Numbered from the stretch's first letter, positions 8,009 through 21,301 are shown. The stretch is 64,000 nucleotides of DNA from Streptomyces antibioticus (GCF_001514065.1 NZ_KQ948425.1:438519-502518), one strand, 5' to 3'. The notes: generated by a model not told the origin, from the sequence alone. Translations and numbers: made by a program.

Positions 8009-9469
8009 TCACGCCGGTTCCTCGACCGTGTGCGAGTCGGTCAGGGTGAGGGCGCCGGCTGTCGCGATCAGGCCGACGAGCACCGCCAGGACGCCGTAGA
8101 TGATCCGCTCGCCGTGGAAGAAGGACTGCACGAGGTCGCTGCTCCAGGTGCCCGCGGGCAGCTGGGTGGTGACCAGTGCCGCGATCAGGGTGCCGACGAC
8201 GGCGGTGCCGACGCTGGTGCCGACTTCCTGGGCAGTGTCGTTGAGCGCCGCGGCGATCGAGGTGCGGTTGTCCGGCATCGCGTCGACCAGGGCGATGGCG
8301 CAGATCGTCATGACGGTGCGCAGTCCGATGGTCATCACGACCATGGCGGCGGCGATCGCGGCGTACCCGTGGTCGACGCCCCAGGCGAGCCCGGCGAGCG
8401 CACCGGCGAGGCAGGCCGCGCCGACCAGGCAGGCGACGCGGTGGCCGAACTTCTTGGCGAGCCCTTCCGACAGGGGGGTGGCGACGATCATCGTCACGAT
8501 GATCGGCAGGTTCGCCAGGCCGGCCCGTACGGGGCTCCATCCGTAGGCGTACTGGAAATGGAGGATGAGCCCGAACATCACGCCGGCCATCGCGATGGAC
8601 GTCCCGATCTGGGCGATGGCGGCGCCGCGGACGGTCCCGCCGGCGAAGACGGTGAGGTCCAGCATGGGTGCCGCGCTGCGGCGCTCGTGCCGTATGAACC
8701 CGAGGCCCGCGGCCACGGCTCCGACGATGGACGCGAGCGTGGTCGCGGAGAGCCAGCCGTGCTCGACGCCGCTGGTCAGCGCGTAGCAGGCCAGGCCGAT
8801 GGTGAGGACGCTCAGGGCGGCGCCCGGCAGGTCGAGGCGGTCGTTCGTCAGGTCCTCGGGGCGGTCGGCGGCGACGCCGAGCCGCACTCCGATGCCGGCG
8901 ATCAGCGCGATCGGCGCGTTGATCAGCAGGAGCCACTGCCAGCTCACGTGGGCGAGCGCCGTACCGCCGAGCAGCGGGCCGAGCACGAACCCGGACATGC
9001 CGACGACGATCATCAGGGTCATCGCGCGCATCCGCAGTGCCTGCTCGTCGAACAGGCGGAAGACGAGCGAGTTGGTGATGGGTGCCATGGCGGCGGCGGC
9101 GATGCCGAGTCCGGCGCGCAGGGCTATGAGCTGCCCGGCGGAGTCGACGGCGATGACGCACAGGCTCAGCAGGCCGAACACGGCGAGGCCGATCAGCAGC
9201 ACGCGTCGGCGTCCGACGCGGTCGGCCAGGGAGCCGGCCGTCAGCAGGAGACCGCCGAACGTGAGCGAGTAGGCGCCGGTGACCCACTGCAGGGCGGTGG
9301 TGCCGCTGCCGAGGTCGCGGCCGATGGTCGGCAACGCGATCGAGAGCAGGGTGTTGTCGACCATCTCGACGAAGAAGGCCAGACAGAGCGCGGCCAGCGG
9401 AATCCAGGCAGCGCGCAGGGATGAGTAGGTGCGGGTCGAAGCTGACTCGGTGGTGGTGGTCGCGGTCAT
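8009..9469 (-). CDS. MFS transporter, DHA2 type, divergent from TetR
   Basis: 486 residues with 14 predicted TM segments: TM1 has LAFFVEMVDNTLLSIALPTI, motif A is GSLADRVGRRRVLLIG and motif C is FVLGPLLGGTAL. ATG at 9469 is preferred because AGGAGG lies 7 bases upstream. Longer starts would run through the operator array and into the TetR gene. The promoter region is shared with the TetR gene at 9587 and carries an array of palindromes, so it is almost certainly repressed by that TetR. It converges with the Rid gene. Confidence 0.9.
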   Translation of the reverse strand: MTATTTTESASTRTYSSLRAAWIPLAALCLAFFVEMVDNTLLSIALPTIGRDLGSGTTALQWVTGAYSLTFGGLLLTAGSLADRVGRRRVLLIGLAVFGLLSLCVIAVDSAGQLIALRAGLGIAAAAMAPITNSLVFRLFDEQALRMRAMTLMIVVGMSGFVLGPLLGGTALAHVSWQWLLLINAPIALIAGIGVRLGVAADRPEDLTNDRLDLPGAALSVLTIGLACYALTSGVEHGWLSATTLASIVGAVAAGLGFIRHERRSAAPMLDLTVFAGGTVRGAAIAQIGTSIAMAGVMFGLILHFQYAYGWSPVRAGLANLPIIVTMIVATPLSEGLAKKFGHRVACLVGAACLAGALAGLAWGVDHGYAAIAAAMVVMTIGLRTVMTICAIALVDAMPDNRTSIAAALNDTAQEVGTSVGTAVVGTLIAALVTTQLPAGTWSSDLVQSFFHGERIIYGVLAVLVGLIATAGALTLTDSHTVEEPA

Positions 9470-9498
9470 GGCCGGCCTCCTGTCGGGAGTGGAAAGCG

Positions 9499-9570
9499 TG
9501 GAACGGGATTCGATTAACGAACGATGTTCGATACTGGAACGCCGTTCGAGAGTAGAACGTCGTTCGATGA
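9499..9570. promoter_or_regulatory. Operator array: four palindromes at an 18-bp period
   Basis: Between the divergent MFS and TetR starts the sequence GAAC-N3-GTTC occurs at 9519-9529, 9537-9547 and 9555-9565. A degenerate first copy (GAAC-GGG-ATTC) lies at 9501-9511. The spacing is exactly 18 bp each time, and most copies are followed by GA, giving an extended core GAACGNNGTTCGA. The symmetric core and position are those of a TetR-family operator. Repetition of the site suggests cooperative binding of several dimers. Confidence 0.85.
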
Positions 9571-12648
<3,078 letters not shown>

Positions 12649-12658
12649 GCGACCATCA

Positions 12659-12703
12659 GGGCCCACAGGTCAGGAGCCCCCGGGGCTCCTGACCTGTGGG
12701 CCC
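12659..12703 (+). terminator. Strong hairpin terminator after katG
   Basis: Perfect inverted repeat with 22-base arms (12659-12680 and 12682-12703) around a single central base, 10 bases after the katG stop. The arms begin GGGCCCACAGG and end CCTGTGGGCCC. This is a factor-independent terminator without a U-tract. Confidence 0.85.
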
Positions 12704-12793
12704 ACGACTCGTCCGCCCTGGTCGAAGGCGCCCGTGCTGTGACACGCCGCCGGATGGCCTATCGAGACCATTTGCCGATCTTCTGGTCATAAC

Positions 12794-13864
12794 GTGCCGA
12801 ATATGATGAAAACTCATGTCGCCGCTCTGGCATGTGCCGCGGCACTCACCGGGGCAGCACTCGGCGCCGGACCGGCCGTCGCCGCCACCCCCGTGACGCA
12901 CCTGGTCTTTCCCGGGGACTCGATCCAGAAGACGGTGGACGCCGCCAAGCCGGGAGACACCGTTCTGCTGACCCCCGGCACCTACCGTCAGAGCGTCAAG
13001 GTGACCACGCCCGACCTCACCCTCCGCGGCATGGGCCGCCTCACCGTCCTGGAGCCGGCCCAGACCAAAGTCGCCGCGAGCTGTGGTGAGCACGGCAACG
13101 GCATCTGCGTGGTCGGCACGAAGGACAAGGACATCGAAGGCGTCACCATCGCCGACCTGACCGTGACCGGCTTCTCCAACGCCGGGGTCATCGCGGTGGG
13201 GACCGACGGGCTGACCGTGCGGAACGTGACCGCGCTCAAGAACAAGGTCTGGGGGATCGCGCAAGAGCGTTCGATCCGCACCGTGCTGCGCCACAACACC
13301 GTCCGGGACAGCGGCGACGCCGGCCTGTTCCTCGCGAACACGATCAAGGCCGAGGAGGGCGCCGTCGACACCGAGGGGACCGTGATCGAAGGCAACCTCC
13401 TGGAGGGCAACCGGATCGGTGTCACCGTCCGGCGGCTGCGCGACCTCACCGTCGCGCACAACCGCATCTCCGGCAACTGCGCGGGCGTCTTCGTCGTCGG
13501 CGACGAGAACAAGCCGAAGGCCGGCGCCCTGACCGTGCGCGACAACCGCATCGCCCGCAACAACAAGTCCTGCCCCAAGACCGCCCGGCTCGAAGCGCTC
13601 CAGGGTTCCGGCATCGTGCTGACCGGCGCCGAGGACACCGTGGTGACGAACAACCGCGTCATCGACAACGTCGGCACCTCCTCGATGTCCGGCGGCATCG
13701 TCCTGGCCAAGAGCTTCGTGGGCACCCCCAACGACCGGAACCGGATCACCGGCAACGTGCTCCAGGGCAACTCCCCGGCGGATCTCGTCAACGCGGGCAC
13801 CGGCGACGGCAACACCTTCCAGGGCAACTCCTGCCGCGCGTCCCGGCCCGCCGGCCTGTGCTGA
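12794..13864 (+). CDS. Secreted right-handed parallel beta-helix protein
   Basis: 356 residues beginning with a Sec signal peptide (hydrophobic VAALACAAALTGAALGAG, cleavage after AVAA). The mature part opens with a periplasmic-copper-protein/NosD-like start (SIQKTVDAAKPGDTVLLTPGTYRQSVKV). It continues as beta-helix coils with repeating G-N-x-I/V turns (VIEGNLLEGNRIGV, VAHNRISGNCAGVFV, RDNRIARNN, VTNNRVIDN, ITGNVLQGN). Such folds are typical of pectate lyase-like or other polysaccharide-acting proteins, but no catalytic set is recognisable. GTG at 12794 or ATG at 12803 are possible starts. It stands alone between two terminator-bounded units. Confidence 0.85.
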   Translation: MPNMMKTHVAALACAAALTGAALGAGPAVAATPVTHLVFPGDSIQKTVDAAKPGDTVLLTPGTYRQSVKVTTPDLTLRGMGRLTVLEPAQTKVAASCGEHGNGICVVGTKDKDIEGVTIADLTVTGFSNAGVIAVGTDGLTVRNVTALKNKVWGIAQERSIRTVLRHNTVRDSGDAGLFLANTIKAEEGAVDTEGTVIEGNLLEGNRIGVTVRRLRDLTVAHNRISGNCAGVFVVGDENKPKAGALTVRDNRIARNNKSCPKTARLEALQGSGIVLTGAEDTVVTNNRVIDNVGTSSMSGGIVLAKSFVGTPNDRNRITGNVLQGNSPADLVNAGTGDGNTFQGNSCRASRPAGLC

Positions 13865-13907
13865 CCGCCGCGGCACGGCTCATGAACTCCACGAAGGAGG
13901 GCGGACC

Positions 13908-14951
13908 ATGACGACCGCACAGACCTCACCCACCACATCCACCGCGCCGCCGCCCATGCGGCTCAGGGAACTCGCCTTCGGTGCGGCCTGCGCGGCCGCT
14001 CTCCGCGCCGCGAGCCGCCTGAACGTCGCCGACGCCCTCGGCGACACCCCGCTCACCGCCGAGCAACTCGCCGCCGCGGTCCGCACCGAACCGAAACCGC
14101 TGCGACGGCTGCTGCGAGCCCTGTCCTGCTACGGCGTCTTCGCCGAGCGCCCGGACGGGACGTTCACCCACACCGACATGTCCCGGCAACTACGCACGGA
14201 CGACCCGCACAGCCTGCGCGACATCGTGCTGTGGTGCACCGAGCCGTGGACCTGGGACGCGTGGCCGCGCCTGGACGAAGCGGTGCGCTCCGGCCGCAAC
14301 GTCGTGCAGGAGCTCTACGGCAAGGAGTTCTTCCCCTACCTCAACGAGGACGCCCCCGAGTCGGCCGACGTCTTCAACCGCGCCATGACGACCTCCAGCA
14401 TGCAGTCCGCGCGCGATGTCGCGGCGTTCCTCGACCTGTCGGGGGCCACCTCGGTCGCCGACATCGGGGGCGGCCAGGGGCATGTGGTGGCGAGCCTGCT
14501 GGAGAAGTACCCGTCGCTGCACGGCACTCTGCTCGACCTGCCGCGCGTGGTGGCCAACGCCGATCCACGGCTGCGGGCGCACGGCACGCTCGCCGACCGG
14601 ATGCGGCTGGTGCCCGGCGACTGCCGTGAGGACGTCCCGGTCAAGGCCGATGTGTACGTCATCAAGAACATCCTGGAGTGGGACGACGACAGTACGACCC
14701 GCACCCTGAGCAACGTCATCCGGGCGGGCGGTCCCGGAGCACGGGTCGTGGTCATCGAGAACCTCGTCGACGACACCCCGTCGATGCGGTTCAGCACCGC
14801 CATGGACCTGCTGCTGCTCCTGAACGTGGGCGGCGCCAAGCACACCACCGCCAGCATGACCGACCGGCTGACCAAGGCGGGCCTGGTCATCGACGACGTA
14901 CGCCCGGTCAACCCCTATCTGCACGCCTTCGACTGCACCGTCCCCGGGTGA
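13908..14951 (+). CDS. SAM-dependent O-methyltransferase (polyketide tailoring type)
   Basis: 347 residues: an N-terminal winged-helix dimerisation domain (about 20-100, LNVADALGDTPLTAEQLAAAV, RLLRALSCYGVF) and a C-terminal Rossmann domain with SAM motif I VADIGGGQGHVVASLLEKYP, acidic loop GTLLDLP and post-motif GDCREDVP. This is the TcmN/hydroxyneurosporene-type methyltransferase family, common in aromatic polyketide clusters. The start has GAAGGAGGGCGG upstream. It converges on the spore-pigment cyclase across a shared terminator, so methylation of the pigment is plausible but not shown. Confidence 0.85.
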   Translation: MTTAQTSPTTSTAPPPMRLRELAFGAACAAALRAASRLNVADALGDTPLTAEQLAAAVRTEPKPLRRLLRALSCYGVFAERPDGTFTHTDMSRQLRTDDPHSLRDIVLWCTEPWTWDAWPRLDEAVRSGRNVVQELYGKEFFPYLNEDAPESADVFNRAMTTSSMQSARDVAAFLDLSGATSVADIGGGQGHVVASLLEKYPSLHGTLLDLPRVVANADPRLRAHGTLADRMRLVPGDCREDVPVKADVYVIKNILEWDDDSTTRTLSNVIRAGGPGARVVVIENLVDDTPSMRFSTAMDLLLLLNVGGAKHTTASMTDRLTKAGLVIDDVRPVNPYLHAFDCTVPG

Positions 14952-14972
14952 CCGGAGCCGACCCCGCAAGAC

Positions 14973-15017
14973 CTCAAGAACCGCCGGTCGCATGCCCAGC
15001 GACCGGCGGTTCTTGAG
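14973..15017. terminator. Bidirectional terminator between methyltransferase and pigment operon
   Basis: Perfect 19-bp stem (14973-14991 with 14999-15017) and 7-base loop between convergent genes. The arms begin CTCAAGAACCG and end CGGTTCTTGAG, which would also give a short A/U-rich base to the stem. Confidence 0.88.
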
Positions 15018-15023
15018 GATGCT

Positions 15024-15356
15024 TCAGGAGCCGGCGTCCCGCTCCCAGCGGTAGAAGCAGCGCGCCATCGCGTCCTTCGGGGAGCGCCAGGTCGCCGGGT
15101 CGTACGCGGTGACGTACGCCGACAGCCGTTCGCTGACGTCCCGGAACTCGGGATGCCCGGCCGCCTTGGCGATGGCGGGTGCGGGGTCCCGCTCGGACTC
15201 GATGAGGTGCAGATAGACATCGCCGAACTGGAAGAGGCTGCGGCGGGCGACGCCCACGAGGTGCGGCAGCTCTCCCCTGTCCGACTCATCGAAGATCTTG
15301 GCGATGTCGAGGGCCGACTCCGGCGCCATGCGGGCGACGATCAGGGACTGGTGCAT
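15024..15356 (-). CDS. TcmI-type polyketide cyclase (WhiE ORFVII-like)
   Basis: 110 residues, the usual length of TcmI-family cyclases, which are dimeric alpha+beta-barrel proteins closing late rings of aromatic polyketides. Recognisable family sequence: MHQSLIVARM, ELPHLVGVARRSLFQFGDVYLHLIE and FRDVSERLSAYVTAYDPATW. It is the last gene of the pigment operon, 20 bases after the aromatase. ATG at 15356 has GGAGGACAGG upstream. Confidence 0.92.
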   Translation of the reverse strand: MHQSLIVARMAPESALDIAKIFDESDRGELPHLVGVARRSLFQFGDVYLHLIESERDPAPAIAKAAGHPEFRDVSERLSAYVTAYDPATWRSPKDAMARCFYRWERDAGS

Positions 15357-15376
15357 CGTCCTGTCCTCCGTCCGGG

Positions 15377-16115
<739 letters not shown>

Positions 16116-16170
16116 GCGGTGTTTCTCCCTGCGGTGTCGGGTGCTGGGTGAGGGGGCTGGCGATGCCTCG

Positions 16171-17418
16171 TCAGGAGGCGTCGCCGGCGCCGCGCCGGAG
16201 CACGAGCGCCGAGTTCGACCCCATGAGTCCTCGGCTGAGGACGAGCGCGGTGCGCAGTTCGGCGGCGCGGGCGCGGGAGGTCACGAGGTCGAGGTCGTGG
16301 CAGGCGTCGAAGACGTTGGGGGTGGGCGGGATCAGACCGTGCTCCAGCGCGAGCACGGCCGCGGCGACGTCCAGGACGGGCGCCGCCGCGTAGCTGCGGC
16401 CGGTGCCGGTCTTCGGCGCGGTGACGGGGACGCGCCTGCCGTGCGCGCCCAGGGCGTCGACGATCGCCAGCGCCTCGGCACGGTCCGCCTCCGGTGTGCC
16501 GAGGGCGTCGGCGAAGACCACGTCGATGTCCTCGGGCGCGCAGTCGGCCTCCGCCAAGGCCCCCAGGACGGCCTGGGCCAGGCCCTGCCGGGATTCCTCC
16601 CAGCGGGAGGCACCCGTGAACGTGGCCGCGTGGCCCGCCACGGTGGCCCGCACGGCCGCGTCCCGGTCCCGGGCCGCGGCCTCGCTCTCCACCACGAGCA
16701 TGGCGCCGCCTTCGGCGGGCACGAATCCGCACGCCGCCGCCGTGAAGGGGCGGTAGGCGCGCCCCGGGTCGTCGACGGTGCTCAACTCCTCGTAGCCGAG
16801 CTGGCAGACCATCGAATACGGGGCCAGCGGCGCCTCGGTCGCGCCGGCCACGAGCACGTCGGTGCCACGCCGCACGGCCCGTGCCGCATGCGCCACGGCG
16901 TCGAGACCGCCGGCCTCGTCGGCGGCGACCACACCGCAAGGTCCCTTGAAGCCACGGCGGATGGAGATCTGGCCGGTGCTCGCGGCGTAGAACCAGGCGA
17001 TGGACTGATACGGCCCGACGAAGCGGCTGCCCTTGTCCCACAGTTGTTGCAGTTCCCGCTGCCCGAACTCGCCGCCACCGGAGCCCGCCGCGGTCACCAC
17101 ACCCACGGCGAACGGCGCCGCGTCCGTGTCGCTGCGGCCGAGACCGGCGTCCTCGAGGGCTTGGTCGGCGGCGGCCATCGCGAAGTGGGTGAACCGGTCG
17201 GTCTGGACGAGGTAGCGCTCCTCGACCAGGGCCGGCGGGTCGAAGTCCCGGACCTCGCCGGCCACCCGCAGCGGCAGGTGTCCGCATCCCTCACGGGTGA
17301 TGCGGTCCAGGACGCTGATGCCCTCCTTGGTCGACTTCCAGAAGGTGTCGGTGCTGGTGCCGTTGGGCGCGACCACGCCGATGCCGGTGATGGCCGCGCG
17401 CCGAGGATGTCCGCTCAT
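16171..17418 (-). CDS. Chain length factor, KS-beta of type II PKS (WhiE ORFIV-like)
   Basis: 415 residues, thiolase fold. It pairs with KS-alpha and sets chain length. The ketosynthase nucleophile Cys is replaced: the segment reads [14 protein letters not shown], with Glu168 aligned to the Cys of KS. Most CLFs of this family carry Gln there. Other CLF features are present ([35 protein letters not shown]). Its start overlaps the KS stop by 4 bases (ATGA), ensuring equal synthesis of both subunits. Confidence 0.95.
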   Translation of the reverse strand: MSGHPRRAAITGIGVVAPNGTSTDTFWKSTKEGISVLDRITREGCGHLPLRVAGEVRDFDPPALVEERYLVQTDRFTHFAMAAADQALEDAGLGRSDTDAAPFAVGVVTAAGSGGGEFGQRELQQLWDKGSRFVGPYQSIAWFYAASTGQISIRRGFKGPCGVVAADEAGGLDAVAHAARAVRRGTDVLVAGATEAPLAPYSMVCQLGYEELSTVDDPGRAYRPFTAAACGFVPAEGGAMLVVESEAAARDRDAAVRATVAGHAATFTGASRWEESRQGLAQAVLGALAEADCAPEDIDVVFADALGTPEADRAEALAIVDALGAHGRRVPVTAPKTGTGRSYAAAPVLDVAAAVLALEHGLIPPTPNVFDACHDLDLVTSRARAAELRTALVLSRGLMGSNSALVLRRGAGDAS

Positions 17419-18683
17419 CGTGTCTCCTCCCTCGGCAGGTTGAGGACCACCGCGGACTGGAAGCCGCCGAATCCGCTGCCCACGGAGAGAACGCTGTTCA
17501 GCTTTCGCTCACGGGCGATGCGCGGGACGTAGTCCAGATCGCATTCGGGGTCCGGCGTCTCGTAGTTCGCGGTGGGCGGGACGACCTGGTGGGTCAGGGA
17601 CAGCGCACAGGCGACGAGTTCGATCGCCCCGATCGCGCCGAGCGAGTGGCCCACCATGGACTTGATGGAGCTCATGGGCGTGTCGTAGGCGTGCTCGCCC
17701 AGGGCCCTTTTGACCGCGGCCGTCTCGTGCCGGTCGTTCTGGAGGGTGCCGGAGCCGTGCGCGTTGACGTAGTCGATCGCGGTGCGGTCCAGCCGGGCCT
17801 GGTCCAGGGCGTCCTCGATGGCCCGGGCCATCTCCAGTCCCGCACTGGTCAGACCGGTCATGTGGTAGGCGTTGCCGTACGTGGCGTAGCCGCCGATCTC
17901 GCAGTACACCCGCGCGCCGCGGGCCCGGGCGTGTTCCAGCTCCTCCAGGACGAGGACCGCGCCGCCCTCCCCCATGACGAACCCGTTGCGGTCCGCGTCG
18001 AAGGGGCGCGAGGCGTGGGCGGGGTCGTCGTTGTTCGGGGACGTCGCCTTGATCGCGTCGAAGCAGGCCATGGTGATCGGTGAGATCGGCGAGTCCGACG
18101 CCCCGGTTATGCAGATGTCGGCCCGGCCCTCCTCGATCGTGTGGAAGGCGTATCCGACCGCGTCCAGGCCCGAGGTGCAGCCGGTGGAGACCGTCTGCAC
18201 CGGGCCGCGGGCCTCGAACCGCTCGGCCACCGTCGAGGCGAGGGTGCTCGGCGAGAACGCCCGGTGCAGATGCGGGTCGGCCTGCCGGTGGTCCACGTCC
18301 CAGCGCTTGCCCCGCTCGCTGACCAGCACGTAGTCGTGCTCCAGTCGGGTGGTGCCGCCGACCGCGGTGCCCAGGGAGACCGCCACGCGCCACGGGTTCT
18401 CCACGGCGAGGTCGAGACCGGAGTCCCGTACCGCCTCCTCCCCCGCCGCCAGGGCGAACTGAATGTACCGGTCGCAGCGGGCGATCTGCTCCGGGTCCAG
18501 GCCGTGGGCCGCCGGGTCGAAGTCGCACTCGGCGGCGATCTGCGAGCGCAGCCCGGCCGGGTCGAAGAAGGTGATGCCCCGCGTCGCCGTGCGCCCGTGG
18601 GACAGCAGGTCCCAGAAGGCCGGGACCCCGATGCCCTGCGGGGCGACGACGCCCAGGCCGGTGACCGCCACGCGCCTGGTCAT
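17415..18683 (-). CDS. Ketosynthase KS-alpha of type II PKS (WhiE ORFIII-like)
   Basis: 422 residues. The active-site Cys169 lies in [12 protein letters not shown], with the two catalytic His in [11 protein letters not shown] and [14 protein letters not shown]. The conserved Lys-region SSIKSMVGH is also present. It catalyses decarboxylative malonyl condensations with the CLF. ATG at 18683 overlaps the upstream cupin stop by 4 bases. Gene order and lengths match the whiE spore-pigment locus rather than antibiotic clusters. Confidence 0.96.
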   Translation of the reverse strand: MTRRVAVTGLGVVAPQGIGVPAFWDLLSHGRTATRGITFFDPAGLRSQIAAECDFDPAAHGLDPEQIARCDRYIQFALAAGEEAVRDSGLDLAVENPWRVAVSLGTAVGGTTRLEHDYVLVSERGKRWDVDHRQADPHLHRAFSPSTLASTVAERFEARGPVQTVSTGCTSGLDAVGYAFHTIEEGRADICITGASDSPISPITMACFDAIKATSPNNDDPAHASRPFDADRNGFVMGEGGAVLVLEELEHARARGARVYCEIGGYATYGNAYHMTGLTSAGLEMARAIEDALDQARLDRTAIDYVNAHGSGTLQNDRHETAAVKRALGEHAYDTPMSSIKSMVGHSLGAIGAIELVACALSLTHQVVPPTANYETPDPECDLDYVPRIARERKLNSVLSVGSGFGGFQSAVVLNLPREETR

Positions 18684-19138
18684 GAACGGACCTGAGGTCG
18701 CTCGGCCACCCGCCCCATGCCCGTGTGGGTCGGTTCCACCGCGATCGGCACTCCGTCCGCGTCCTCGGTGTCGACATGGCCGAGCGGCGGGCTCGGGGCG
18801 AGCGGGCCGAGGTGGAAGACCATGCGGGCCTCCACCTTGCCGACGTTGCGGAAGCGGTGCCGCATGTAGGCGGGGATCAGCAGCCCCTGCTCGGGCTGGA
18901 GCGGATGGGTCTCGCCGTCGAGGTCCACCTCCAGTTGTCCGCAGAGGACGTAGATGAACTCCTCGGAGTAGGGGTGGTAGTGCTCGGCGATGCGGTCGCC
19001 GGGCTGCACGATGGCCACGCCCATGAAACCGCTGGTGGAGCCGACGGTGGCGGGCGTGAGCATGGCGCGCAGGTCCCCGCCGCGCCGGGTGTTGGGCGCG
19101 ACTTCGCTCAGGTCCACGATTCCGGGAAGTTTGGTCAC
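18680..19138 (-). CDS. Cupin-domain protein of spore pigment cluster (WhiE ORFII-like)
   Basis: 152 residues from GTG at 19138, chosen because GGAGG lies 6 bases upstream. It is a single cupin barrel with metal-ligand motif 1 [23 protein letters not shown] and motif 2 [15 protein letters not shown]. Homologues occur in most spore-pigment loci directly before the KS. Proposed roles are cyclisation or oxidative modification of the early polyketide. It overlaps the KS start (ATGA). Confidence 0.9.
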   Translation of the reverse strand: MTKLPGIVDLSEVAPNTRRGGDLRAMLTPATVGSTSGFMGVAIVQPGDRIAEHYHPYSEEFIYVLCGQLEVDLDGETHPLQPEQGLLIPAYMRHRFRNVGKVEARMVFHLGPLAPSPPLGHVDTEDADGVPIAVEPTHTGMGRVAERPQVRS

Positions 19139-19209
19139 GACGTTCCTCCGAACATGTGTTGCGTCGGCATGGCGCGTGGACATCACGGCCCGGTTGCCGG
19201 CGGGGCGAT

Positions 19210-20361
19210 TCAGGCGTCGGACGCCCGGCGGTCGGTGACGAGGTCCATACGGGCGACGCTGAGGTGGTGTGCGGGGGCGACGTCCGTCGGTCCCGCGCTG
19301 CCGGCGTCGAGGGCTTCCGCGTCCAGGAGTTCCGCGAGCTCGGTCGCCTGCTCAGGGTCCGTGAGACCCAGCATGGCAACGTTGTCGAACCCGGCACGCA
19401 CGTCCACGAGCCGTACCACCACGTCGTCGCGCTGGAAGATCGTGCTGCGCAGCAGCGGCGTGCCCGGATCGTCGGACGCCGCCGCGTCCTGCCGGGCGAG
19501 CAGCTCGGCCAGGCGCATGCCGCACCCTTCACGGGCCGGGTAGTACAGCGCCTGCCGCACGGCATCCGTGCTGTCCTGACCCGACGTCACATGGTGTACG
19601 GCGGGCAGCGCCGCGCGGGTGAAGAACAGGCGGGCGGCCTCGGGGTCGTCGAGGTCCCTGTCCTGCTCCAGATAGGGGTTGATGGCTTCCTCGACGGCCC
19701 GCACCTCGGGCTGCTTGGCGACATGACGCAGCGCGGCGAGCAGATCGCCCCGCACCTCGATGGCCCGGACCACCCGGTTGCCGTGCATGAACAGGGAGGT
19801 GCGGCACAGCTGGGTGGTGTCGTCGACGCGTGACTCCGGCGAGGCGTATCCGGCCAGGATCTCGGCCACGGCGGCCTCGCTGCCCGGCTTGACCGTGAAG
19901 GTCAGCGCGTGCCGGACCAGTCCGTCACCGATTCTCGGGGAGGCCTGAAGACCGCGGGCGCCGGACTTGGCGGCCGCCGCCGGGCCGCCGGTCTCCCGCA
20001 CGACGTGGAAGCGCAGCGACCGGGTGTCGCGGACGCAGCTGTGCAGCGGCTCCACCATCCGTACGTGGTCCTCGCTGTTCACCCAGGTGAGGAAGGGCGG
20101 GGCACTCTCCCACTCGCTGGTGATGAGCCACTGCGAGGGGTTCTCGATGGACTGGCACAGCTGGTCGCTGACATGCCCGGGGACGGAGGCGACCTGGTTG
20201 CACAGCTGCTCGTAGGCCTCCAGGAACTGCTGCTGGGCGCCGTCGTAGACGTCCACCAGCAGGACGACACGCAGCCGGGAACCGTCGAAGACGGACTGAG
20301 AGACGCGCTGCGACGCCTCTCGCATGAGAGTTTCCGAAACACGTTCGGACGTGGTGGTCAT
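19210..20361 (-). CDS. SchA/CurD-like protein (WhiE ORFI-like)
   Basis: 383 residues from ATG at 20361, with AAGGAG 11 bases upstream. The N-terminal part (about 20-120: [34 protein letters not shown]) resembles ferredoxin-like antibiotic monooxygenase domains. A second related half follows ([26 protein letters not shown] ... [22 protein letters not shown]). This architecture is found as the first gene of spore-pigment operons. The function is not established, probably oxygenation or ring modification. It is the first gene of the operon, so the pigment promoter should lie in 20362-20528. Confidence 0.9.
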   Translation of the reverse strand: MTTTSERVSETLMREASQRVSQSVFDGSRLRVVLLVDVYDGAQQQFLEAYEQLCNQVASVPGHVSDQLCQSIENPSQWLITSEWESAPPFLTWVNSEDHVRMVEPLHSCVRDTRSLRFHVVRETGGPAAAAKSGARGLQASPRIGDGLVRHALTFTVKPGSEAAVAEILAGYASPESRVDDTTQLCRTSLFMHGNRVVRAIEVRGDLLAALRHVAKQPEVRAVEEAINPYLEQDRDLDDPEAARLFFTRAALPAVHHVTSGQDSTDAVRQALYYPAREGCGMRLAELLARQDAAASDDPGTPLLRSTIFQRDDVVVRLVDVRAGFDNVAMLGLTDPEQATELAELLDAEALDAGSAGPTDVAPAHHLSVARMDLVTDRRASDA

Positions 20362-20432
20362 CCTGCGCACATCTCCTTGACGGGGAACGGACCGGACGGG
20401 TGTCGATCGCGTCGATGCGGCTCCGACGTGAT

Positions 20433-20456
20433 CGATCCCTCGATCTCTCGATCCTG
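20433..20456. repeat. Three tandem 8-bp repeats upstream of the pigment operon
   Basis: CGATCCCT, CGATCTCT and CGATCCTG follow one another directly, about 70-95 bases upstream of the first pigment gene. Two more TCGAT occurrences lie at 20403 and 20412. They could be binding sites for a developmental regulator, but no known consensus is recognised. Confidence 0.45.
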
Positions 20457-20528
20457 AGCCCGCTGCCGGAGGCGCGCGACTCGTATGCGACTGGGCGGGC
20501 GACCCCGGGGCCCGCGGACCGGGCCCGC

Positions 20529-21182
20529 TCAGACCAGATGGGCGAAGACCACCAGGTTGTCCGTGTAGTCCCTGACCGCGTGGTCGTAGTCACCCGCACA
20601 GGTGATGAGCCGGACCTGCGCCTGGGCTGTGTCGGCGTAAACGCGCCGGCTCGGGAAGTTGTCCTTCTCGAACGTCTCCACGCTGTCGACCACGAAGGAC
20701 GCCGAGCGCCCGTCGGCGCGCCGCACCGTGAAGGTGTCCCCCTTCTCCAGCTCTCCGAGGTCCACGAAGACGGCCGCCGAGGTCGCCGTGTCGACGTGAC
20801 CGGCGATGATCGAGGTGCCCGCCTCCCCGGGGGAGGCTCCCTTGGCGAACCAGCCGACGAGGTTGGTGTCGGCGGCCGGAGGCGGCTGGAGCTGTCCGGT
20901 GGGGCCGATGGCGAGGTCCGTGAAGGGGGCATCGACGGAGATCTTCGGGATGAGCAGGCGTACGGGTCTCGAGCGCGGCAGATGTTTCCCCGCGGTCCGT
21001 GCGGCCGGCGGGGCCGCCGCGGCCTCGGTGTGCGGGGCCCGGGTCGGGCGGGAGGCGTCGGCCGGCGCGCCGTCATTGCCGCCGAACAGACCCATGGCCA
21101 GCACCAGGGCCGCTGCCGCAGCCACCACCAGCGCTTTGGTTCGGGGCGGGTTGTCTGCGAGGGAAGGGGGACGGTCGGCCAT
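20529..21182 (-). CDS. Class F sortase
   Basis: 217 residues: an N-terminal membrane anchor (about 17-34, LVVAAAAALVLAMGLFGG), a Pro/Ala-rich linker and a sortase beta-barrel. Catalytic residues are His in IIAGHVDTA, Cys in RLITCAGDYD and Arg in HAVRDYTDNLVVFA. Sortases join the Thr of a C-terminal sorting signal to peptidoglycan. The neighbouring gene at 21302 encodes a protein with a sorting-signal-like tail and is the obvious candidate substrate. Both lie between the PKS genes and the FAD hydroxylase. Confidence 0.92.
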   Translation of the reverse strand: MADRPPSLADNPPRTKALVVAAAAALVLAMGLFGGNDGAPADASRPTRAPHTEAAAAPPAARTAGKHLPRSRPVRLLIPKISVDAPFTDLAIGPTGQLQPPPAADTNLVGWFAKGASPGEAGTSIIAGHVDTATSAAVFVDLGELEKGDTFTVRRADGRSASFVVDSVETFEKDNFPSRRVYADTAQAQVRLITCAGDYDHAVRDYTDNLVVFAHLV

Positions 21183-21246
21183 CGGACGCTACCTCACCAA
21201 GGCATAACAGAAGTTCAGACGAGGGACGGGTACAGCGGAACCGGCG

Positions 21247-21275
21247 GGCCGCCACGCGACACGCGCGTGGCGGCC
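21247..21275 (-). terminator. Hairpin between surface protein and sortase genes
   Basis: Perfect 12-bp stem GGCCGCCACGCG / CGCGTGGCGGCC with a 5-base loop, 27 bases downstream of the surface-protein stop. It may end or attenuate transcription into the sortase gene. Confidence 0.7.
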
Positions 21276-21301
21276 GCAGCGGCTATCGCATCCGGCATGG
21301 C

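Noticed and set aside
8030-9424. 464-codon plus-strand open frame opposite the MFS gene
   Set aside because: It is antisense to a clear transporter. The composition (Gly, Asp, Gln, Arg-rich) is the mirror of high-GC codon bias, and there are no domains.
9499-9570. Possible miniature CRISPR array
   Set aside because: The period is only 18 bp with no unique spacers of normal length and no cas genes. The palindromes fit operators between divergent genes.
12656-13876. 406-codon minus-strand frame opposite the beta-helix gene
   Set aside because: The plus strand has a signal peptide and regular beta-helix turns. The antisense frame has no motifs and includes the terminator hairpin.
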